Shown piece by piece: positions 55,551-64,000 of a stretch of 64,000 nt of DNA. Numbering within the stretch: position 1 is the stretch's first letter; each line of letters starts with the position of its first letter. The stretch covers positions 9,238,001 to 9,302,000 of the forward strand of contig OX392529.1 of assembly GCA_947623455.1 (NCBI GenBank), given 5' to 3'. The position numbers and the translations under genes were made by a program. The notes beneath the pieces were generated by a model, which had not been told where the DNA came from, did not search any database, and saw only the letters and a program-made list of their open reading frames with translations. This stretch comes from Mimachlamys varia (lineage: Eukaryota > Mollusca > Bivalvia > Pectinida > Pectinidae).

Positions 55551-56990
55551 ATGTTAAAGTTGATGAAACAATCAAAATACAAAGCAAAACAATGTGCAAT
55601 CCTGCTCTCAATCATCTACATTATAATCGATTGTTTTAGCAATATAACCAAATTCTGCAATAGATTTGTGACATGCTAATGCTTTAGGCAGGATATGAAA
55701 GGTAAAAGGAAATGACCCATCTATGTCAGTAAAAATAATATAAGATACATAGAAACTGATACAGGTAAGGTACCTAGAGGATAAGTACAAGGTATATCAA
55801 ATTTGGTATTGAACTCTAGTGATCAGGTATTTTTATATTACATCGTTTAGCAACTAATGATAAGTTAAGTTTTACCAAATTTACAGACATTGTTATCAAA
55901 TCATAACGATATTACCCGTAAGGAAAAATTGTGTGGTTTTCTGGTCTTGGTATGTTTTTTCCCTCATTTTTTCATATTGAAAAAAAGAAAATCGTCGATA
56001 TTTACATTTAGGAAAAAACAGAAAGCTAGCTTGCGTTTCGTTTTAATTTCATATTTACAACGTTAACATTTTCCCAGGCAACTTTAACATTAAGATTTCT
56101 ATAAGAACAACTGATAATGGGCGTAAACATCTGACGATGAAGTCACAGGAGTGCGTGGGAATTGGGGAGGAGCACCAGGCATAAACTCTCTTCTTTTGTA
56201 AACATTCTCTTGCACACAAACTGTGTTGATTATATCCATTCTATACACTTAAGAATATCTGGAGGAAAACGTTGGAACATATTGCGGTATTTGCACCAGT
56301 GTGACTTTTGTACTGTATGATAAGCTTAGCCAATCGATTAGATCTACATACATACATGTTTATTGATTACGTCACAGCTTCAATAACGACATATCAAAAC
56401 GATCGAGTGGGACAGAATTACGTGGAAGTGGGTTAGGTAACATTTTTGTCAATATTATTAAACCAATACTTGTAATGTTATATATCCCTAAGTTCGTCGG
56501 GTACAGTAGGTAACGTTATATCCACCCCTCCCACCCCCAAACAAATACTACAATCAACTGCAGTTAAATATTTGTGACGACCATTAGTTTCGCCGCTGTC
56601 GAACATGGGAGGACAATTTCTCTATTTTATTTTGTTATTTTCATTCGAGTGCTGGTATCGTCAAAAACAGACCTTTTTATTGCCTAATGTTGCTTGCTTT
56701 GGTGACACACGTTTTGCAGTTAGATTGAGTTTTATAAGACACTGAAAACCAAATGTTTTTTATAAGCAGGAAATTTGTTTTTGTTATTACATGCCCTACT
56801 TTATTTTATTTTTATACGTAATTGTTTACTATCTTTATTTGTTTTGACAGTATTTTGATAGAAATTAAGTCTTCTTCGACTTTCAATCTGAAATAATTTT
56901 AAATGTGTCAATTAGAAACTAACTGCATACCATCGCCATTTTGCCGTTATAGTTTCAGCTGGTTGATTAATATATTAATGTAGTTTTTTG
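55551..56990. other. AT-rich intergenic DNA
   Basis: No gene, RNA or recognised repeat. A C-rich patch at 56520-56540 (CACCCCTCCCACCCCC) is the only compositional feature. Confidence 0.4.
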
Positions 56991-56995
56991 TATTC

Positions 56996-57170
56996 ACGTG
57001 GTCTGATGGCATAATGCCTTTAATACGGAGAGTAAGGGGTCGATTACACGATCGCGAGTGAATGGTTGGGAGCTACACATGTGCAAGGCCAAGAACGCAT
57101 ATTTTCTTCGGGTGTTATGGTTTCCTCTTCCATTTAGTCTCTACGCACTAAAGTATCTCACATAATTTTT
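56996..57170 (+). mobile_element. tRNA-derived SINE with shared central core
   Basis: tRNA-like head: box A-like TGGTCTGATGGCATAATGCC (56999-57018) and box B-like GGGTCGATTAC (57037-57047) at proper spacing. It is followed at 57102-57130 by TTTTCTTCGGGTGTTATGGT and TTCCTC. The same kind of core (TCTTCTCCGGGCATTCAAGT TTCCTCC) follows the tRNA-like head at 63437. The core resembles the one I remember from widespread invertebrate SINEs (MetaSINE type). Confidence 0.5.
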
Positions 57171-57199
57171 TAAGTAGGCACAGTGTATACGACTGTCTA

Positions 57200-58720
57200 T
57201 ATACAAAATGCATGCAAAACAAGGTGGATATCAAGAATAAACGTACTAAGTGGTCGGTACATGTATATACAACGAAAAAAAACTATTTTAATTAGTAATT
57301 GGTACATGATAAACTATACAAAACAGCGGTGATTAGGGATGGGCATATGACAAGAATGTAAAACATTCGTGTGTATATGATAAGATGTACAAAAAACTTT
57401 AATTAGAGGACGCTATATTATACATGTAAAATTTACAAAACATCAATAAAAAGTGATTGATAAAAGATAAAATATGCAAATCAGACACAATTAGGAATGA
57501 ATATTTGATGAGAACACAAAACGTCTGTAATAAGATATGAGTTAATGGTATAATGTATATGATAAAATATATAAGTCACCTTAATGAGAGTTTGGTATGT
57601 GATAAAATATACAAATACGAAAAGTTATTAGACTTGGGTATATGATTTACATCATAAACATTTGTAATTAGAAGTTAGTTTATGATGAAATTTACAAAAC
57701 TATCAAACAATTAATAAAAAATATTGTGTAATTAGAGGTTAGTTTATGTTTACAAAACTATCAAATAAATCTAAAATTAGAAATCGGTATATTTCATAAA
57801 ATAAAGAAATCAGCTGTAATAAGAGTTTGATAATAAATATCAGAGAATACCAAAACCATAATCCGAACTCAAAATCGATATAATCGATCATTATATGATA
57901 AGAAACACTTGTTATAAACAATTAGAGATGAGCTTTGGACAAAATGCAGATTTCTTTTGATTAAGAAAGAAATATATATAATATATAAAATGTTAAAATC
58001 TTCAAAACGATTTTGTTAGAGGTGGAAACATGTAATAGACTTTTTGTGGGATACAGATAGATACAATTAAAACAGAATACTAAAATTTTTGTAATCTGAA
58101 ATTGGTACAGGAAAAGATAAAAAAAAAATGAGTTTATATTTATTTAAAGTAAAAAGAAAAAATAGAAATAAAAAATACCCTACTTATAATTAGAGGTGGG
58201 TACATTTTTAGAGAACGTCTCCAGTATTGTTTTAATGACAAATGATAGAACCCTCTACAATTAGATGATGTTATACTATACAATATACAAAACACTGTTA
58301 TAAGAGATCGGTATCTGATAAAATACAAACATTAACGGTTCGTTTGTATATTATAAAATATATTTAATCGCTAGTAATAGGTAGGCTAAGAATGCAATAT
58401 AGCAATCGTTTGAATTCAGAGATGGTTCCATGGTGAAAAATAGAAATCGCGTGTAATCAAACGTAAGAATAGCAGTAAACCTCCAGCATATCTCTACCAA
58501 AATTAAGGGTAATTATTTACTTTGAGGAACACATGTAACTAGACATCACACAGCAATGACAAGATACACAACATTTCCGTAAATATATGCAGGTATATAT
58601 AAAATATAGAAAATGCTTTCCTCAAACTTGTTGTTAAAATATAAAAATACTGGTACACTAACAAATTAATATATATAACAAAATGTCCACAAAAAGGTAA
58701 AAAATACTATAATGAATATA
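57200..58720. repeat. Highly decayed tandem array, about 55-65-bp period
   Basis: Variants of TAATTAGAGGTNGGTATATG followed by ATAAAATATACAAAAC recur about every 60 bp (for example near 57402, 57485, 57667, 57730, 57920, 58185, 58260) with many substitutions and indels. It is far more diverged than any other array here and interrupted by a PLE fragment at 57842-57890. Boundaries are approximate. Confidence 0.6.
57842..57890 (-). mobile_element. Tiny PLE 3'-end fragment, copy K
   Basis: Reverse complement of the PLE end: AGAGAATACC, then AAAACCATAATCCGAACTCA and AAATCGAT, with about 11 bases of the consensus (around TTGACGCTTTG) missing. It lies inside the decayed tandem array. Confidence 0.7.
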
Positions 58721-58815
58721 CCTCACAGAGATAAGTGTTCTGGTCGGTATATATATGTACTGGTCACGTCTTATTCTATCAGGGTACGGGGCAAACTTTA
58801 GAAATAGCAACGTCA

Positions 58816-58992
58816 GGCAAACCGGGTAAAACTAGGAATTTGACGCTAGAAGATGAACTGTTTCATCATGTAAAACTAGGAATTGCTAGTTCAAAACCGA
58901 ATCATTTCACCGTGTAAAGCTAGGAATCGATAGCTAAAAACTGAATCATTTGACCATGTAAAACTAGGACTGACAGCGGGAAACTGAATCAT
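58816..58992. repeat. 44-bp tandem repeat, about 4 copies
   Basis: GTAAAACTAGGAATTGCTAG and CCGAATCATTTCACC-type segments recur at about 44-bp spacing from 58823 to 58992. The first copy is the most diverged. Confidence 0.85.
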
Positions 58993-59831
58993 GTTGGACT
59001 GTTAATATTGATCGATTTAAGATGGAAATGATGAAAAAATATCTAGTAAACGATTTGAATTAACGTTTTACTCCATATGTTTCTTTTTCTGCAATATTGA
59101 TTATAAGCGTATCGATGAAAAATGCAAATATTTTTTTTCACTTAAAGATAAGATCGTTGTTGACTCATCAGAGGTATTTAAATTACATAACCACGTATCA
59201 TTTTGAGACTTGTAAAGATAATCTCTTCTGTTGAGTACACTTAAGATTTATAGAGACTGCAATCAAGCAGGCACTGCTATCAGTTTTTAATCTTAATGGC
59301 ATCAACTGCACCCTACTATTACACGTACGAAACATATATCGTAACTGGTGTCAGAGAAAATGATTTAAACCCATCAAATGTACCCTATGTCTACATCAGA
59401 TGTTATAAGGCAGAATATTATCGATTTATATGGCATATAAAAACCACTTTAACACAGTTTAATAAAGTTTAATATCCAGTTATTAGTTCAATGTCGCCGC
59501 AAATCCATGAATGTTTCTCATTCTAAAGTGATTATCACGAGACGGGCTTAAATATTTTAAATGACGTACATTGGTGAATTATACAAAGTTAGGGTTTTCT
59601 GATCATAGCTAAATCTTCATTTCTCTAATTGAAGCAATAACGATAATAAAGAAATCTACCGCTGCGTTTTAAGTATTTTTAATTACTGTCTGTACGTTGA
59701 AATAGGTTCATTCGTAAGAGCCCGAAGCAAAAGTTTAATAACTTAAAAAACCAAACCTAGATAACTTAGGAATGCTCATTTAAATTAACAGTTTTTATTT
59801 GATTTTGTGCAACACATTTAGCAATGATTTG
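58993..59831. other. Intergenic, nothing recognised
   Basis: AT-rich unique sequence. Confidence 0.4.
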
Positions 59832-60331
59832 TAAAAGCACACATCAAAAATTACATAGCAGCGCTAAAATAACAAGTTCTGTCATAGATCAACATTACAA
59901 AGCAGCGCTGAGTTAACAAGTTATGCCATAGATCAAAATTGCACAGCAGCGCTAAAATAACAAGTTCTGTCATAGATCAAAATTACAAAGCAGCGCTGAG
60001 TTAACAAGTTATGCCATAGATCAAAATTACACAGCAGCGCTAAAATAACAAGTTCTGTCATAGATCAAAATTACAAAGCAGCGCTGAGTTAACAAGTTAT
60101 GCCATAGATCAAAATTGCACAGCAGCGCTAAAATAACAAGTTCTGTCATAGATCAAAATTACACAGCAGCGCTGAGTTAACAAGTTCTGTCATAGATCAA
60201 AATTACACAGCAGCGCTGAGTTAACAAGTTCTGCCATAGATAAAATTACACAGCAGCGCTGAGTTAACAAGTTCTGTCATAGATCAAAATTACAAAGCAG
60301 CGCTGAGTTAACAAGTTCTGTCATAGATCAA
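59832..60331. repeat. 44-bp minisatellite, 11 copies, partly ABAB
   Basis: AGCAGCGCT recurs every 44 bp from 59857. Type A (CTAAAATAACAAGTTCTGTC) and type B (CTGAGTTAACAAGTTATGCC) alternate in the first half, giving an 88-bp higher-order repeat. The second half is only type B-like. The CAGCAGCGCT core contains AGCGCT, a 6-bp palindrome. Confidence 0.95.
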
Positions 60332-60691
60332 TGCTCCGTTTTTGAAAAGAAATTGTGCGCAACTATTCGATGTAAAGCACAATAAACAAGTATAAGATCA
60401 TCTGTCATGTTTGAAGCACAGTGATATAACAATGTCCAAGTTCAATATTTGTATCAAATTACCTCTGATTGGTTTAATAGCATTGTATGTGTTTTGAGTT
60501 GTTAGGGAGTAAGACCCTGACCTACCTCGTCTTTATTGGATACCGAAACTACACCAGGCTCTTTATAAGCAACGATTTATTGCTGGCTCTGCTTATTGCT
60601 CAACAAATCAAAACTTATTACTACCATTCTCAGAACCATTAGACCAGGGATTCAGTCTTATTGAGGCACTATATATCCCAGAAGTGGAAAA
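60332..60691. other. Intergenic, nothing recognised
   Basis: Unique sequence between the 44-bp array and the inverted PLE copy. A moderately GC-rich patch lies at 60520-60600. Confidence 0.35.
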
Positions 60692-61175
60692 TAAATTAGA
60701 GAATACCTAAGCGTTAACAAAATCATAATCCGAACTCAAAATCGATTAAACCAGGGGAAAAAAATGAACAAAGGAAAGATTTACATAGAGACTCTTGTAA
60801 AAGTACAATTATAGAATAAGACCAGGGATTCCGGAAGAGTAAGCGTTTTCTGCTTCATCGACGACACCCGCCATGTAACTGTTTGTCACATCCAACTAAA
60901 CATTAAGTTCTCAAAATGAGAACCGAGTACCATTGTCAATCACATCAAGTAAACACACTAGTGAGCATACTCAAAAACGTCCATCTTCATATTACAAGAT
61001 ACATAACATTTCTCAAAATGAGACAAAGATGGCCACCATACAACTTGCCCATAGTTCTGATCAACCTGAATCTTTCGAATCCTTGTGGTTTTAGTTTGTT
61101 TGTCAGCAGTCGAAAAATTAACTGGATGTGGTTTTTGAAAAACTCGAAAGATCTTTTGATCAATCTGGAGCACCT
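60692..61175 (-). mobile_element. PLE fragment, copy I (minus strand)
   Basis: Reverse complement of the common 3' segment from TTAGAGAATACC (60697) through GACGACACCCGCC (about 60860). Minus-strand RT C-terminal translation continues to about 61150, with FRLLTNKLKPQGFERFRLIR and GKLYGGH in one frame. This is the conserved region before the KFYGRH motif. It faces copy J across about 170 bp. Confidence 0.8.
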
Positions 61176-61349
61176 CGCCTAAAAATATTTGATCAACACA
61201 TTTGATTTGTTATCACCTTGTACCACTACCATACATCATGCAAAATTGAAAGAACGTCTTCGATCTCTCATTTTGAGAGCTTTCCTGTCCAAAAGGGGGA
61301 CGACGATACAATATATGGTAGTGAGATATCTGGAAACATACTTTGTGAC

Positions 61350-61910
61350 AAGCTAACATGGGAAAAAACTGTGACTCACTCTTAGCCGACTTGTTTTTTT
61401 CATACGATGCTGTTTTACGACGCGGCGGTTTCATTTTTCCGATCGTTAACTTTCTCTTTCTTTTTAATAACATCCCTGCTTCTCAAAACTATGGTGTAAA
61501 TATGTCACAGTTGATTATTACTTCTCGGGGTTGCTCTAACAAATAAACTTATTACACAAGGATTCGAGAGATGCATGCAGATCAGATCTATGAGCAAGTT
61601 TTATAGTCGCCATCTTTGTCTCATTGACAAATATTTTGTATTTTTGTGTGAAACGAAGATGGACGTTTTTGAGTTTGCTTATTAGTGTTTACCTGTTAGT
61701 TGATAATGATGACTCGGTTCTGACTTTGAGGACTTGATGTTTTACTTTGGTGTAACCAAGATTTACATGGCGGGTGTCGTCGATAAAGCAGAAGACGCTT
61801 ATTCTTCCCGAACACCTAGGCTTATTCTCTTGTACTCTCTTGTATCCTCTTGTTCGGATTATGGTTTTGTTGACGCTTTGGTTTTCTCTTTATTTTATAA
61901 ATATAGTATC
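61350..61910 (+). mobile_element. PLE fragment, copy J, internally deleted
   Basis: An open frame (61358-61546) fuses MGKNCDSLLADLFFSYDA (the PMGTNCAPLLADLF region upstream of YIDD) directly to GGFIFPIVNFLFLFNNIPAS, which normally follows about 100 residues later. The YIDD catalytic segment is therefore deleted. The remainder runs through the RHxxLIxKYF equivalent and the common 3' segment to TTGACGCTTTGGTTTTCTCT (about 61890). Confidence 0.8.
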
Positions 61911-62394
61911 GGTCTTTAATTGATGTTTTAAAGTATCGGCAACTTAGTAAGTTATTAATTATTGCGGCTATTTCTCGTTTAACTTGTTTCGATACTTGAG
62001 TAATACTGTGTTGTAATTACTCATTGTTAACGTTTTAATTTGATAATTTGATAATATTGTGTATTTGTTATTTAGATACGATATCTGAGTAATTATGTGT
62101 TGTTATTTTTTCAGTCTAGATAACTTGATAGCACTACTTGTTCATACTTGTCACGAACCATTGATACATGTCAAGTTTTAACGTATTATAGTCCAATCAT
62201 CTTCACGTGAAGGAAATCTAAGGAACTATCTTTCCAGTAGACTATATGAGCCGACAAAAGTACTGACCGATACTGTAAACTCTGACGTAACTCATATCTA
62301 CCAATCCATCATCGATTTCAATAATTAATAAGTAAATATTGCATTTGCAATGCGATTAAAATATCATATGATCAAAACAAATTAACAACCAAGT
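61911..62394. other. AT-rich spacer
   Basis: Nothing recognised between PLE copies J and G. Confidence 0.4.
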
Positions 62395-62750
62395 CCTTGC
62401 CATCTTTGTCTCATTGAGAAATATTCTGTATCTTTAAGTGATATGAAGATGGACGTTTTTGAGTATGCTCATTAGTGTGTTTACTTGTTGTGATTGTTAA
62501 TGATACTCTGTTCTCATTTTGAGAACTTGATGTTTACATGGATGTGACAAAGATTTACATGGCGGGTGTCGTCGATGAAGCAGAATACGCTTACTCTTCC
62601 GGAACACCTGGTCTTATTATCTTGTACTTTTACAAGAGTCTCCATGTAAATCTTTCTTTTGTTCATATGTTGCCCCTGGTTTAATCGATTTTGAATTTGG
62701 ATTATGATTTTGTTAACGCTTTGGTATTCTCTAATTTATTTTCTTTATGT
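62395..62750 (+). mobile_element. PLE 3' fragment, copy G (best-preserved 3' segment)
   Basis: Begins at CCATCTTTGTCTCATTGAG (the RHLDLIEK region) and carries the full 3' segment (GGCGGGTGTCGTCGATGAAG, CTTACTCTTCCGGAACACCT, GCTTTGGTATTCTCTAAT). It is close to the consensus of the other copies and is used here as reference for copy E. Confidence 0.8.
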
Positions 62751-63434
62751 AGGATACTTAACATCTGAGTGCCTCTAAATTTAAATGAGTTTATGTATGT
62801 GTCTGATGTTCAAGGGCGAACTACAAGATCATCATCAGCAGAAGTTACAAATAAATTTTACTTTCCTTGTCATAAAACAAACATTTAAGATAGATGACGT
62901 AACATATACACACATGATGCACTTTTGACAATTAGTAACATATACAGTCTGCCAAAATAATTAATCAAATTGCAGTAAGCAGCTGTTTCGTCCTTAAATG
63001 ACTGGCCAGTGATACTGGAGACCAAAAGGTAGGAATTTATATTATTTAAGCCAATGAAGAAGCAGAGGGGTCAGATGCGTAAAACCCCTTTAGTTTATGA
63101 ATTATAATATAATATAGTACTGTGTAATTGAAAATCGTGTACTACGAAAATGTAGATTGATATCATGTTTTGCAAATCAGTGGTCCCAGGTACAACATGT
63201 TTTAACAAGTCATATTAGGAAATGTATCTCACTTTTAGAATGTAAGAGATATGTAAAGCAATTTTACTTGAAATGATTATGGTTGGACACTTAAAACGGA
63301 TCACAGCCGATATCTTCCCTTAATAGTTAACATTTGCAGTGTAAGGAAAAGTGTACTGTTTATAGATATTAAACGGGAAGCAAAAAAAGTAACATGAAAT
63401 AAACAAAAATAACACGGGGGAAACAAAACGTTGC
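62751..63434. other. Intergenic, nothing recognised
   Basis: AT-rich. Includes CCCAGGTACAACATG and short chance frames only. Confidence 0.4.
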
Positions 63435-63600
63435 ATAGCGGGTGGCGCAGTTGATAGAGCACTTGTCTTATACCAAGACAACCGGGTATCAAACAGGTAT
63501 GAAATTACCTGCCGGACCATCTAGGTCTTCTCCGGGCATTCAAGTTTCCTCCAATGGACCATCTGCGCATAAAAAATCATAATAAAGGCATTTCTTAACA
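63435..63600 (+). mobile_element. tRNA-derived SINE
   Basis: Box A-like GGTGGCGCAGTTGATAGAGC (63441-63460), an anticodon-stem-like TTGTC/GACAA pair, and degraded box B GGGTATCAAAC (63484-63494). A core with TCTTCTCCGGGCATTCAAGT and TTCCTCC follows (63526-63555). The tRNA part is too altered (loop and T arm) to be a functional tRNA gene. Confidence 0.55.
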
Positions 63601-63859
63601 GGAAAAAGGTACAAAAACACGTTGGAAGGCCAAATGGGCTTATTCAGTGTGTTCGCCTGGAAACTGAAACAATATACATGGACAGTGACAAAGATCACAT
63701 TTACATAAGAAAATCTGTACCGCCATAAATAGATACAACGGTTACAAGGTATATGTGAAAATATGGTTCACAAATGCATAACATCGATATTTTTTAGATT
63801 AATGAAATGTTAGAACTATAAAATTATTTCTAAGAAATGAAATATCGTTAAATAAACAA

Positions 63860-64000
63860 CCCCCCCCCCCCAAAAAAAAAAACAAAAACAAAAACAAAAA
63901 CAAAAAACCCACACAAAAAAAACTAAAAAAAAGCAAAAAAAATAAATATATTATTCAGAGAATAGAAAAAAAAAGAATTATGAAATAAAGCAATACTCTT
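63860..64000. repeat. C12 run followed by A-rich (AAAAAC)n low-complexity
   Basis: Twelve C (63860-63871), then A9 and repeated AAAAAC/ACAAAA to about 63950, and further A runs to the window edge. Confidence 0.9.

Noticed and set aside
63437..63510. Functional tRNA gene
   Set aside because: The box A part is good, but the anticodon loop lacks the expected T33 geometry, box B is degraded, and a SINE core follows.

Overview
The window is AT-rich animal nuclear DNA. It has one multi-exon developmental gene, long minisatellite arrays, and fragments of Penelope-like elements (PLEs), L1/Tx1-like LINEs and tRNA-derived SINEs. The Bar homeobox gene, spliceosomal introns, AATAAA signals and this repeat mix suggest a lophotrochozoan, most likely a bivalve mollusc. 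That assignment is inference; nothing in the window fixes the species.

Layout. 1-10.6 kb is almost entirely two minisatellites (29-bp units, then 46-bp units), with a short unique stretch and a three-copy 47-bp array between them. 10.6-13.2 kb is unassigned AT-rich DNA. 13.2-17 kb holds a tRNA-derived SINE and three LINE fragments. One of these looks like a complete 5'-truncated insertion with a target-site duplication, a second downstream tail and a rearranged 5' junction. 17.1-20.2 kb carries two unrelated 48-bp arrays and a 34-bp array. 20.2-31.3 kb is mostly unassigned, with a PLE fold-back at 22.1-22.7 kb and a 47-bp array at 25.7-26.4 kb. A BarH-class homeobox gene lies at 31.8-37.6 kb on the plus strand: three coding exons, 294 aa, with a 3' UTR to about 38.78 kb. 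38.8-64 kb is gene-poor. It contains PLE fragments at about 39.3, 44.2, 51.2, 51.8, 55.4, 57.8, 60.7, 61.4 and 62.4 kb, four short or medium tandem arrays, a decayed tandem array at 57.2-58.7 kb, two SINEs sharing a core motif, and several GC-richer unique blocks that could be cis-regulatory DNA.

The Bar gene is the only protein-coding gene I can defend. The surrounding DNA is compatible with a large regulatory neighbourhood of a developmental transcription factor. The most unusual observations are: (1) a PLE copy at 44.2-44.5 kb with a dense strand-asymmetric A-to-G signature, as expected from adenosine-deaminase (ADAR-like) hyperediting before reverse transcription; (2) the LINE insertion at 15.3-17.0 kb, whose structure fits 3' transduction plus a snap-back 5' junction; (3) inverted and tandem PLE arrangements; and (4) an almost erased tandem array at 57-58.7 kb. 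All comparisons were made by eye, and family assignments rest on remembered motifs.
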